From Odontocerum albicorne (Eukaryota; Arthropoda; Insecta; Trichoptera; Odontoceridae), in assembly GCA_949825065.1 (NCBI GenBank), contig OX463856.1, forward strand, positions 18,348,632 through 18,412,631: 64,000 nucleotides of DNA, in the 5' to 3' direction. Shown here piece by piece: positions 12,201-23,038 of this stretch. Both the position numbers and the translations under genes were made by a program. Below the pieces are notes generated by a model that saw only the letters and a list, made by a program, of their open reading frames with translations, was not told the DNA's origin and ran no database searches. Position 1 is the stretch's first letter. The number at the start of each line of letters is the position of its first letter.

Positions 12201-15200
12201 TTTCAAGGCAAGGCCACCTAGTGCAGTATTTTCTTTTATGAAAATGGTATTCTGAAGTCCACTCTTGAGAGGAATGTCCTAGCTGCTATAATTATTTTTC
12301 CCTCCACATTTGAAGTAGTTTAATGAGTATAAGTAGGTAGGTTGATAGGTTTTGTAGTTTTAAATTAAAAAAAAAACTTACTTGTCCTCTGGAATACTAT
12401 TTGAAATCCTTTTTTATTTTTCTCTGTGGTTTTCTTGACATTGAACGCTAGGTACAACTCATCCATATGTATTAGTTTGAACTTTCTTTCTGTCTTTAGA
12501 TCCCAAGCAAACACTATTACCTTTTCATTTAATGTATCAACAGTTCCTGAAACACGCAATCCACCAAATTAAATAATTTAAATGAATATATCAATTACTA
12601 TTACATACAATAAAATACCAATTTCAAAAGCAAGTTGTTTTTAAGATGGAAGTTTGAGAACTTGAGCATGCAGAAGTAGTAAATTGTTGTAATTTGTCTT
12701 TAAACCTCCACAATATTAATGCCTTAACTATAAATAATATAGTAAATTGTAGCAAATATTTGTATACACCTTTTACTTACTGATGAACTGTTAAAACAGA
12801 AAAATGAATTGAAAAGATACTTTGAATTAAATAAAACTTATTGGGAGTCAAGTAATGATCTTGTGATTAATATTTGTGAGACATCTACTAAGGTTAATAT
12901 ATTTTGAGGCTTTCTGGGTTCTTCATATCCGTTGTATAAGATCTTTCGAAGTATTGTGTTACGTGGTTTGGCTTATGATGCCAACATTGCAGTTTTCATC
13001 TTTCGGACATGTTTATAGTCAATTTTCCCATAAGTGGATGCCACTTGGCCTATAGCGGAGTCTCTGACATAATGTGAGCGCATGTATCCATCCTGGTTCG
13101 CAACTATAATATGAGCATATTACAGTCGCGACCTTATTTAACCCATACGGTTCACCGTATGGGTTAAATAAGGTCATTCAGTGTGTGAGTGGGGACATTT
13201 TTAATAGATGTGAATATGGCATAGAAAACAATCATAATAAGCAATGGCATAAATAAATATCAAGAACATAAATCAAACATTTGTCAATCAACAAGGGGTT
13301 TACTATTTTTCCTGTAAGCAATTTGTATCTGTAAAAACAGTTGGATAGCTCTTATATATAACCCTTAAGGAGTATTGAAAAAGCATATATATTCAAATAT
13401 ATTGGATATGTTACTACAGACAATAAATGACGGACAGAAATAGATGGGATTGTATCCTATGTGCATAAATATTTATTTAAATGTATTAGGATTTAGTAGT
13501 TACCTAAAATAATTTTTTTCAGTACTCTTAAAGCAATCTTACCTGGTTTTATCAAAAGGTAATCATCGGCAGCTAAATCCAATGTTTTAACAATCATTTC
13601 AAGTCCATTACCAGAAATTAGTTTAATGTTCCATTCATAGATAGCATCTTCATTTGGGTAAAATTGTGGATAATTTGGAGACGATATTGTGTATGTCTCG
13701 TTGGTTTCAATCGGTAAATCTATGGCTTTGGTAATCAGTCGAATTTCAGGCAATTTTCGTAGTAACCTCAAATCATGAAGGTGATCGACATATTTCTTAG
13801 GAGGTGTTTTTGTTATGTTTACTGGCTGGTTGAGGATTGTAGTGTCGTTAACTATTGTCTTTTCTAGACCAATAACTTTTAAAGAAGGGTCAGTATTTTC
13901 TGTTTCATTTTGCTTCAAAGGGATTACATTTATAAATGGGTTGGAATTTTTATCTTGAGCTAAAAACAGTTAAAAAAAAATTATTAAGATAATTTTAACC
14001 CTTTGTTAGCAAGGCAACATATATGTGAGATTTATCGGTGATGATAGTTTGTCTTTTTTTCTTAACTAAATTAGTACCAATCTAAATCTCACAATAAGTG
14101 CCTTCATAATCTTTCATAAACATCATGAGTGACGGGTTCCAAAGATTTCACTGTTTGACGCAAAAAACTCATGGAGCTTTTTGTCCTCCAACACATTAAA
14201 TACTACCGTCAAATTTACATTTATACATTGAAACCTTAATACATTGAACATATTACTGCCCATAGATAGGCAACATCACTTGCATACATCTACACTGCCC
14301 TCATAAGCAAAAACGCAGCAAATGGCAAAAGTTAAGTTTTGAGAAAACTGCACTTTTATGTTTTTCATTGCTGCTTAAAAATGTCGTGATTCATAAACAA
14401 AAAAGCAGTAAAATGTAATTCATAATCGAAAACGCAGCAAACGCATAGGCACCTGCTGTCTTTTTGCTTATGAATCACATTTTATTGTTTTTTTGCTTAG
14501 AAAAACCTAGTATTTTGTAAAATAAAAAAATATATTATGTCGATTTTGGTGTTGAAATAAATGGTTTTCTGTATTTTTTTTAGTGGATTATGGTTCAAAA
14601 TTTGATATGGAATATTGCCTCATACTTAGTTAAATTTCTGATTTTTTCCCGTTAGCTGCGTTTATGCTTATGATGGCAGTACTGCGAGCACGTAATGTTA
14701 CCTAACAAACTTTTAAGGTGACTAGTGTCCTTTTGTGTTCTTTTTTTAAGGTACCATCAAGAATCGAGCCCTAAATTACAAGTCCAGCATCTTATCAACT
14801 AAGTCACAAAGATCGTCAATCAGACGTATTGATATAACATATTCTCTATTAATAGTCATCATGGTCATCGTCGTTGCTAAGTCGAAGATTCCCTCATCAT
14901 TATAATGTCAATTTAGTTGGAAAGTAAAGCTGTGCTATATGATTTCTCTTTTTCTCTTCTTTAAGTAAGTGAGATGTTGCACACCAACAAACTCACCAGC
15001 TACACTGCTGTACTGGATCCGATGGCATATTTTTGTTAAATAATAGATACGTCCGAAGTCATAGCTTTGTTCTTTTCAGTGTCGAAAGTTTATAATTGAC
15101 ATGTGTGGTATTCTATGCTGGTTAACTTAAAACAGGAATTTCTAGTTAGTCAGCCAGCATGTCTACAGTATCTGAACATAGTAATTAAACATGAAGGAGG

Positions 15201-18200
15201 AAGGAAAATATGTTTTACGTGATTATTTAAATGTAACTTTTGTTATTCTAACACCTTTCATTATCACGTAAAAAAAAAGAATGAATAAATAAATAAATGT
15301 ATAATTCTTTATGGTCTATTTTGGTACTTGGAAAACTTTAGTATGAAAAAAGTTTCAATAAGTGATTAAGAGGGTGATTAAAATATTATTCAACAATGGT
15401 ATTAATATATTGTAGTTCTGAAACTTGCGGTCTTAGAAATTTTGTTTGATTATTTGAACTGCGTCCTCCAAAAATAAAGTAAAAAATGTCTGAGAATGTA
15501 GAAACCCTGATGAAGATTCATAAAATAATATTTATTGAGACATACTCTCTCGGAATAACTAAGGTCACTAAACGGTGAAAAATGTGTAAATCAAAAATGC
15601 CAAAAGTAACCAGGGGCACTCTAAGCTTAAATTTAAAGACACCTGCAAAAGAGACTTATTGTTGTTCAGCCTAGATATCCTGCATTAAGAGAAGCAAAAT
15701 CGAAACCTGTGAAGAAGTATCGTTTGAGAAGGGCAGCTTTACTTACAGCGACAAGGTTTGGCTAGCTAGCCTGCATATGAAGTAACTATAAATAAATCAG
15801 TTCGTTGAGATCCACGAGGATTCTATTCATGTTTACAGCAGATGTGAGAGGAAATTTGGGCCTAGGATTCAGTCAAAGATGTGTCGGAGTTGCTGCGATA
15901 TTTCATAGATGGAAGGATGTCATTATTAAGAACTAATTTGTTTGATAAGTACCAATATTTGTTAAATTGAACAAAGCTTACTACTTTCAACCAGGGCTCT
16001 GGTTCAAATACATTTGAACTGTTTATAAAGTGCTCTGTAGTAACTACATAAAATATTGTCTTCTGCTGTGTAAAAAGTTTTTCTATTTAAAAACCCAAAA
16101 TTATCACGTGGTATCCAAATTGTCAAAAATGTACAACAAAAAAATGACTAAATAAGTATTATTAGAACTATGTTATTTTAACGTTGATGTTAATGATTTT
16201 TTTCGTAATACAAAAAATGTATATCTTATATGTATGTTGTTTTGTATTAAAATGCCCTCCATTTCAATTGATTTCAGAGTTTATTTATTTACACATGGTA
16301 AGAAATTTCATAACTATATAATTTATAAAAAAAACAACAGGTAATTTAAAGTGTACACACAAATTACATGGATCTGGGTTTATTGTTGTGTCCCCAGTAA
16401 ACTACGCTTTTACCTGTATGTTATTGAGGACATATACGTGTACGTATCACGTTAATTAAACCCTGCTTACTTTGTCATTCCAAACTGAGCAAAACGTCCA
16501 TCCCACAATGTCCCACACATAATCATCAAAAACACACCACACTCAAGAGTTGATATAAACCCCTTTGCTACAAGTCATCCCTCCTACAAGCCCAAGCACT
16601 CAAATTTCTGTCGCAATAACAACTCCGCTCTGATCCACTGCCTGAATTTTCCCCCTTTTGCTTTTATTGAATTCATCACCCCATTGTATGTTATGTGAGT
16701 CAAATAGGTATATTGCCTTTGGATAAAAGATGTTCTAGCTCTAGGGATGGGGAACATTTGATCAGTTGCCATGCATGTCTTCTTTATGTAAGTTGGCAAT
16801 GTTTAGGACTCGATACTCCCTAAAAAGTTCAGCTGTGGGATACCGGGTAGGAAGTTTATTAATTATTTTTATGATTTATTTTTAGGAAACCTACAGTATG
16901 TACTTCTGTGTTGAGGTGCAGCCCCCCCAAACCGATATACCGTAGGAAAGTGCCAACTGACATAAAGTGAAATATACACCTTTAAGAATAATTGAACTGT
17001 TTTTTCATTTTTGTATCTGGTACTACTTACCTTCTCAAGATAAAATACTATAATTTAAAAATAACAACCTGAAAGGAAGTATTTCCTTAATTTTTCTAAA
17101 TTTATGTAATCCAATTATACTACGTAATTGATGAATCACAAAATAACAATGGTTGGTATTTTGATGTGTATCAAATATTACCTATCATACTAAAAAGTTT
17201 CCGGTAAAAAAGATAACAAAATATTTCAATGCATTTTTCAATAGATATGAACACTCATCTAAGATTTATCAGTGTGATATATAGATAACAAAAATAAATT
17301 ATGTTTTTGTCTTGATGCTTTCAGTTTCTTTTAAACATTTGAAATTCATTTTTAAAAATTCGTTGATCATTTGATGTCAAGTTTTTCTAAAAAAGAATCT
17401 TATAACTAAAAACAATATGCTTGGTTTATCCCTTTTAACTTATAAACAGGTAAAATAATGTTTGACGAGCGTTCTTTTAAAACGTCTTGCAATATAAAGT
17501 TATTGCCGGACATTATACAGATGTGTCACATGTTGTAAGTGATTAATATTTCATTGTCACTGTTATGGGGACACTGCACCAAATGTTGAACGTTGCCATT
17601 TTTAAATAGTTTCCAGAACGTCTTCTAAATATTCCCACAGCACCGCCATGTTAATTTCCGGATTGTATCATCAGCAAATATATATAAATAGGTTCCTACC
17701 CCACTATCACCATTTCAGAACAAAACTATTCAGAGCTATCATCGCATCATGTAACGTTTAGTTATAAATATGTATTGATCATGGTGAAATAATTTTTACA
17801 TTGTTAATAAACATGCAGTGAAGAATTTAAAGCATATTTGATTAATTATGTTACCCCCCATTTAATGTACTCGTATTAAGTTTATTTTGGTTATAAATAT
17901 TATAATGTCATTCAATTAAGATTTTTTCCAGAATATTATTGAATAATCGCAAGATTCAACCATACTTTTCTTGGTCTTCCTCTCTCTCGCACTGTAGATT
18001 TTTGGTATCGAGCCTTTCATCATTCTTGTTACGTGCCCTATTATCTTAAATTTATCTCTTCATTTGAAAAAAAAACAAATATTATCGTTGTAAAAATATT
18101 AAAATGAACCAGGGTCTTTGGAATAACCCATTAGTCTTGGAACGGAATAATTAAATGCTTTGCAGAAAATTATATTACTATACAGAGAATTATATTACTA

Positions 18201-20578
18201 TACTATACATTATGGCAATCAATTATTTTTATTTTATTCTACGGGACGTGATGATGATATTAACTCTTTGAACTCCAGATTTTTTTTTGTATGACATACC
18301 AACAACTCCAGGGTATTTTTTTGAAATTTTACTATAAAATGATAGGTTTTAGAAATAATTTATTTAAAAAAAAATTAATAAGGTTTCATGCAATTTTTTT
18401 ATTCAAACTATTAGATAAATGTTTAAATGAGTTTATTTTGATATAAAAAATAACAATTCAACATTATTTTTTAGTTTTATAATCTTTCAAAGTATGATAT
18501 CTGAGGAAACAATCCCCTAAATGCATCCTAGGTTTTCCAGGACAGGTGTCGCAAAACTCATATGTTTCATGTCGTTTGCCCATTTTGCCTCTATTTGAGC
18601 AGACCACACAGTCCTTCTTCTTTCCCTTCTGCAAAACATGAAGTTTACCATCTAGTCGTACATCAAAAGTAGAAGTTGATGGCCTACTTCGCAGCTCCCG
18701 AAAGTCTCCTACCAACTGATCAACTAAATTCTTGACAAATTTCAAATGAGTTAGTGGTTTTTCATTATTTTTCAATTTTATATTCTTGTAGAGGATGTAT
18801 GCATTGATTGAGCAAATTTCCATTCCCCAGAAAAAAAGTTTTCTCCACCATTTTAATGACTTCCTGAGAAAACAATATGTGGAAGCATACTGGTCGGCAC
18901 GGTCTACTCCACCCATAGATTTGGTGTAGTTTCGTACTACATTTGGTTTTTCTGTAACTAATTGAACACCTCCCTTCCCTGTCTGGAAACAGACGACATG
19001 CCAGCAGAATCACCAGTACTCAGCATTGTAATTATTCTTTTATCCTTCCATGCCAAAAGCATTGTTTTTCTTTTTCTTACAGCCAAAACTTTTTTATTGC
19101 CAAACTTTGGTTTTTTTATGGTGATCGGAATGCCTTTTCTGTTGGTCTGTATCGTCCCAGTTAAATGACATTTCATCTTCAATAGTGCTTCAGCAAGTGG
19201 AAGACTTGTGTAGTACCTGTCTGTAAACAAGTGGTATCCTTGTGCATGGGGTACCTTCTCCAAAATTTTTCTGAACAAGTAGATGGGTATTCTCGAACTC
19301 ACAGGCAAATCTGGGCTTGGTAAATTCTCTGTAGTAATACTACCGTAATAGGGAAGAATACTGTACACATATGATGTTTCAGAATCCGCCAAAACGTAAA
19401 TGCGTATTCCCCATTTAGTAGGCTTATTTGGATTGTAAGTGATGAAGCATATTCTTCCTTTGAATTTCACTACTGATTCGTCAACACAGATATTTTTGTT
19501 GGGTATGAAATAGTCAGCAAATTTTTTATTTATATATTCTAAAAAATTACTGACTTTCTGAATCCGTGTTCTTAAATCACTATGGCCAGTTTCTTGTGTA
19601 TTCAAGTGTAACATCCAGAATATTTGATGAAATCGAGATCTCGTGAAAATATTTGCAAAGAATGGGACTCTGGAATTATCTCTAGTAGACCAATATTCTT
19701 GCATATTGGCAAGTGGCATTGTTCCCATATTTAAAATGACCCCAATGAATGCCCAAAATTCATCTTTTTGTACATCACGCCAATTTTGCCAAATAGAATT
19801 TGCAGTTAGAACTTTTGATTGAAGTTTGACTTTTGCATATGCATTTGTTTCCCGTATTATCTCCGTTACAATTTCTTCCGTGAAAAATAATTTGAAAAAT
19901 TGACTTGGTTCTTTGATTGTTAAAGGAACATTTGGTCCGACATTCTGAGCTCCGATGTCAAAATTTATAATGTCAGGAGAATCCACCGTATTGGATATAT
20001 CAATCCATTCATCGTCTTGTGAATCTTGAGCGCTTGTAGTACTTGAAGAACTATCTGATGATAGAAGAGGACCAACTCTGCGTTTTTTATGACCAATGTA
20101 CTCTGATTCATCACTAGAGGTCTGAATATTGATGTTACTATCACAACTTTCATCACTATATACATTTAAAATAAATTCGTCTTCACTTTCACTCAGTTGC
20201 GATTTTTCCATTATTTTAGAGGGAAAAAAAAACTTGTGTAATCTCAACGGTGTAAAAGGGTGCGTACTGATTATTTTTCAACCGAAACACGTCTAAACAG
20301 TAGAACAGTTGTTGTGAAACTAATGTAACATGTTTATACCTGCTCCTGGGTGTCCCGAGATGTTTGTTTATGTAAACAATACAACCATAAAAAATGGCGA
20401 CATATAGTCGCCTCTGGAGTTATTAAAATAATTACCATGGCGACTATATGTCGCCTCTGGAGTTCTAAGGGTTAATGGAAGTCACTTTCTATATTTTCCA
20501 AAATAACTCACCATTTGTCAGTGAAACAAAGAGCACAGACACTAAAAATGTCCAAAAAAAAATTTTGTACCTCGCCAT
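9246..20578 (-). CDS. secreted or membrane CUB-domain protein, 4 exons traced, 3' end not found
   Basis: Exons: 20578-20512, 13959-13543, 12546-12382, 9450-9246, all GT-AG and in phase (1, 1, 1, then open in phase 2), giving 284 codons so far. Exon 1 starts at an ATG and encodes MARYK followed by a hydrophobic core and TNA, a clean signal peptide, with predicted cleavage before QDKNSNPF at the exon 2 border. Exon 2 has N-glycosylation sites (NETE, NDTT, NITK, NETY) and the start of a CUB domain: YTISSPNYPQFYPNEDAIYE, then LDLAADDYLLIKPG. Exon 3 finishes the CUB (YLAFNV, KGFQIVFQR). The usual CUB cysteines are absent. Exon 4 is a Thr/Pro linker (TTTPIPSTTKPP) and a domain with FRFELAGMAEKYCAENSI that I cannot name. 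The reading frame is open at the last donor, so more exons lie to the left. The function is unknown; the protein should enter the secretory pathway. Confidence 0.78.
9830..10620 (+). pseudogene. decayed Tc1/mariner-superfamily (DDE_3) transposase
   Basis: Read in three frames: NIATVAAAVQNDPTIS, then RRWRQS and SVCRILYKDLNLNIK (helix-turn-helix part), ATMVCGIRQ, TITVNGKHYLKMLEQFF, MWFLQDRGIANLM (a second Asp region), and SPVHYAPDFLF (third acidic region, LTPLDFFLW in relatives). Many stops and shifts are present. The order matches the insect transposases annotated as Tc3-like. Confidence 0.65.
10790..10900. repeat. dispersed repeat end, partner of 3180-3295
   Basis: Contains TTTCGTACATATTTTTAGG, AACCAATTATGTACAAAAAC and CGAGGACTATCTGTA in the same order as the copy at 3180-3295. 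Confidence 0.45.
11370..11752 (-). mobile_element. SINE-2 copy, longest
   Basis: On the minus strand the head GGTGGCTGCAGAGTAACACA leads to CAGTTCAAACCCTGCG (B box), ATGGCACAGGCATTTTTTCT and TAGTATTCGAGGGTATAAGG, then ATTGGATCCAGTACACTGG and a long 3' body rich in GAGAAA. Confidence 0.75.
13130..13175. repeat. perfect 21-bp hairpin, 4-nt loop
   Basis: The left arm 13130-13150 (GACCTTATTTAACCCATACG and one G) is exactly complemented at 13155-13175 around the loop TTCA. It lies in CUB intron 2. No known TIR family. Confidence 0.95.
14745..14825 (-). mobile_element. tRNA-like SINE head, degenerate
   Basis: AAGAATCGAGCCCTAAATTA (B box complement) and CTTATCAACTAAGTCACAA (A box region) are visible; the body is not clear. 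Confidence 0.4.
14850..15085 (-). mobile_element. SINE-2 3' part
   Basis: CTACACTGCTGTACTGGATC, CCGATGGCATATTT and GTCCGAAGTCATAGC match the complemented SINE-2 body; the outer part (CATCGTCGTTGCTAAGTCGA) matches 11376-11394. Confidence 0.65.
15585..15775 (+). mobile_element. LINE remnant
   Basis: Reads KLKFKDTCKRDLL near 15620-15660, matching the LKFKDVCKRDLK motif of LINE C-termini; later residues drift. Confidence 0.4.
15780..17940. other. CUB intron 1, no gene seen
   Basis: AT-rich sequence without a coding exon or clear repeat; short ORFs have no family resemblance. A small part (16900-16960) is C-rich. Confidence 0.5.
17950..18065 (-). mobile_element. LINE remnant beside the piggyBac element
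   Basis: The minus strand reads RDKFKIIGHVTRMMKGSIPK then IYSARERKTKKSMV, the LINE RT C-terminal pattern. Confidence 0.5.
18464..20211 (-). pseudogene. piggyBac transposase (PGBD-like), one frameshift
   Basis: The likely start is MEKSQLSESEDEF at 20211. An acidic, serine-rich N-terminus is followed by the DDE_Tnp_1_7 catalytic domain: first Asp in NICVDESVVKFKGR, second in YHLFTDRYYTSLPLAE, third in SMGGVDRADQYAST. The C-terminus is a cysteine-rich finger (CVVCSNRGKMG, YEFCDTCPGKPRMHLGDCF). The first frame ends at 18958. The second resumes around KPNVVRNYTKS and runs to 18464. The break is a single-base-class shift in the purine run near 18969-18981. Apart from that the coding sequence is open, so the insertion is recent or the shift is a sequencing error. 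Confidence 0.9.
20396..20455. repeat. subterminal palindromic repeats of the piggyBac element
   Basis: GGCGACATATAGTCGCC (20396-20412) and its exact reverse complement GGCGACTATATGTCGCC (20439-20455) lie just inside the right terminal repeat. Each is itself a near-palindrome and each is followed by TCTGGAGTT. They are likely transposase binding sites. Confidence 0.7.
20512..20578 (-). CDS. signal-peptide exon of the CUB-domain gene
   Basis: ATG at 20578, 66 bases of hydrophobic leader plus one base, then the donor GTGAGT at 20511-20506. The leader has a basic start (MARYK), a core rich in F, L and V, and small residues at the end. The phase-1 end matches the phase-1 start of the exon at 13959, and the junction codon makes the Ala of a TNA/Q cleavage site. 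It was too short for an ORF search; it was found from the donor and the leader. The piggyBac element starts only 37 bp further on in the intron. Confidence 0.72.
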
Positions 20579-21141
20579 ATTTAGCGAGGATTTCACATAA
20601 ACACTTTAAATTCACTATGTGCCGTTTATGTTAAAAATATTTCACAATTAACCTACATAAATAAAAAAAGTTGCTATTTGCCATATAAAATGGTCACATA
20701 TGTCAAGTCGATTTGTATAATGTCTATCTAAAACACATTTTATCAACATTTGATAAGTGCTTATCAAATAAGATAAAGGTAAATCTGTGGTGACGTCAAG
20801 TGAAATATATTCATATGGTATAGCAATTTTACCTGTTCCAGATTTTTTTTTTGAATAGGTGATCGAGCATCCTGATACTGTTATCAACTAAAAGAAAACA
20901 GTCCAGGACCATGCTGGTAGAAGGTAGGTTGTCAAATTGATTTTAGACCTGCTTGATTAGTAATGTTCCAGAGGTCGGGAAGTAAGTATATTATTTTTGA
21001 TCAAAACTTATTTTCAAAATATTTTTTTTGTTCTTTTTTTAAATTGACTGTAATATAGTATGGTAACGATAATCGGAATCCTTGAAAGAAAGCATTGCAT
21101 GAAATTGTGGGGCTATACAGAACACATGCTAGTTTGTTTAA

Positions 21142-21451
21142 CCCTTTTAATCCCAGCATATTTTGGCAAAAAAACAGTAGTTTATATTTTATTTTTTATC
21201 TCAGTTAATATTTAGTTTCAAATGCATTCTTTTAAAAGTGAATGATTTAATAATTCAATTTAATTTAATAATTCCGCTGGAACCAGTCTTGTCTTGTTTT
21301 CACTTAGGGCCTATAAAACATCTTTCTGGTTGGTTGGAAGAGATTTCCACATGGCAATAAAATCGTCAGGTTAAAAAAAAAATGACTCAAAGTTTAAAAA
21401 AACATGTATTCAACACAAAAATTTGAATGGAAACTTTGAGGATTAAAAGGG
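21142..21451. mobile_element. piggyBac-type MITE with nested SINE
   Basis: TTAA at 21138-21141 and 21452-21455. The ends are CCCTTTTAATCC and its inverted copy. Length is 310 bp with no coding capacity. A SINE-1 tail (about 21278-21375) has inserted inside it. Confidence 0.75.
21278..21375 (+). mobile_element. SINE-1 tail nested in a piggyBac-type MITE
   Basis: CACTTAGGGCCTATAAAACA, TCTTTCTGGTTGGTTGGAAG and CCACATGGCAATAAAATCG then poly-A. Confidence 0.7.
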
Positions 21452-21724
21452 TTAAACATTGGTACTATATTCTCTGGGCAAGATGTGATTGATGATAATT
21501 ATAGGGCGATGTCTGTCACCTTCTACTGGAAACACATGGCATAATTGATGGTCCAGACATGGAAATGAATAAATGGTAATGATTTACAGTCTGGAAGGGT
21601 TTGATGTTAGTAGCATTAATTTCATGTAATAAATGTTAATAAAAAATAACCCAATTACATAATATATTCAGAAACAGTTGATTCCCATTCCATTTGTTTT
21701 GGATTTGATTTTTTGTAGAACTCA

Positions 21725-21830
21725 GAATAACGGGTTCCAGTTAGTTTCTTCACAGGTCTTTAACATTGGTTGGAAGAAATAATTATATAGCGATAAGTCC
21801 ACCAGGTTTTACTGAATACATTAGAAGTCT
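21725..21830 (+). mobile_element. SINE-1 tail, degenerate
   Basis: GGTCTTTAACATTGGTTGGA, AGCGATAAGTCCACCAGG and TTTTACTG follow SINE-1 order with many changes. Confidence 0.5.
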
Positions 21831-22163
21831 AATACAACACTCATTCGGTGCTGTTTCCTAATCTCTAATTAAATATTTTGCAGCTACTAAAAGTTAATAT
21901 AACAATAAAATCAGATGAAAAAAGATCTGAAAGTAAAACCAGTCTGAAAATGGAATCCCACAAGAATTAAACACAGCATGTCCCATGCTATGTAAGAATG
22001 TTAATCTTTTAGACTATGGCACCAATGATAAAAGATTTTCTCCTTATTTCCAGTTCCTCTCCTCTTCGGAGGTCGGTAATTATCATGGCTAGCCAGATTA
22101 TTTAAGCAATAGCTCTGAAAATGTATATGGTACTGCAAAAAACTAATTTTGAAACTTTCTCAA

Positions 22164-22313
22164 TTAGGAAATAGAATTTCTTTCTGTATTTTCATTACTT
22201 AAAGGTCTATTGGCAATCTTATTTGATGAATTGGGATGCGTTGAGACTACATCCGAGACATGGGTAGAGCGATCGGGACGCTGGCCCCAGACACAATATC
22301 TGAAAGGAGCCAT
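22164..22313 (-). CDS. orphan exon candidate, 49 codons
   Basis: A strong acceptor (long pyrimidine run, then CAACAG) is followed directly by ATGGCTCC and an open frame MAPFRYCVWGQRPDRSTHVS, ending at TAA. A possible donor (TTTAA/GTAATG) inside it would exit in phase 1, the phase at which CUB exon 2 begins, so an alternative leader for that gene is conceivable. I do not recognise the peptide. Confidence 0.28.
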   Translation of the reverse strand: MAPFRYCVWGQRPDRSTHVSDVVSTHPNSSNKIANRPLSNENTERNSIS

Positions 22314-23038
22314 CTGTTGACAAAAAAGGAAAAAAGTATAACATAGTAAAAAATTATTTCTAAATATTGATATAACACTATATATTTTTGTCTGTATCAT
22401 CTTACATGAAACAAGTTTTAGAAAATAAAGATAAATCAAAACTTGAGATTAAGTCATATTTTCTATATTGAGCATTTGATTTATAATAAAATCAATTTCA
22501 ATAAAGTTACTGATAAGTATGACATTTTAATATTCATCCATTGATGTATTTTGTGAGGTCAAGTGATCATATCAGTTCCCATTTTTTTTAAGAAAGTTAA
22601 AAAACTACATTTTAAAATAAGAGAAAACTATTACAAAAATTTTATCTGTTGTTGAAAGTGTTTGGAAAAAAATTGTCACCTTATTTCGGGTGTGCATTTT
22701 GGAATGGGTATAAATATACCCTAGGTGCCAAAGTATCTTGTACCGGATCTGATTGAGGCCATGATTAGTCAGGTTGTGATAGAAATCTTGATTGTGAAAT
22801 GAATTTGGCAGGTTAAGAGCATGAAAACTAATTTAACAAAATGCAAATTTAATGACTATTTAAATAAATTTATAACAATAATGCTAAAAAATCTTTATTA
22901 TATGCAAAAATATATGAGGGGAATTATCTGGCGGGCACAGCAATCGTATGGCTTTTATAGATGCAATTAGTAGATTAGCTCTTCTGGTCCTGGTCAGTAA
23001 TGCCAGCTTTTTGAGTCAATTCAACTGTAGTTATTTAA

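Larger units (their letters stand above)
18264..20471 (-). mobile_element. piggyBac-like transposon, nearly intact
   Basis: Flanked by the target duplication TTAA (18260-18263 and 20472-20475). Terminal inverted repeats read CTCTTTGAACTCCAGA on the left and, complemented, CCCTTAGAACTCCAGA on the right. Length is 2208 bp, a normal piggyBac size, with a transposase filling most of it. It lies in intron 1 of the CUB gene in the same orientation as that gene. Confidence 0.93.

Noticed and set aside
13130..13175. Rho-independent terminator
   Set aside because: Perfect stem, but this is eukaryotic intronic DNA with no T-run and no bacterial gene.
18765..19013. 82-codon minus-strand ORF as a separate gene
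   Set aside because: It is the third frame across the piggyBac frameshift region.
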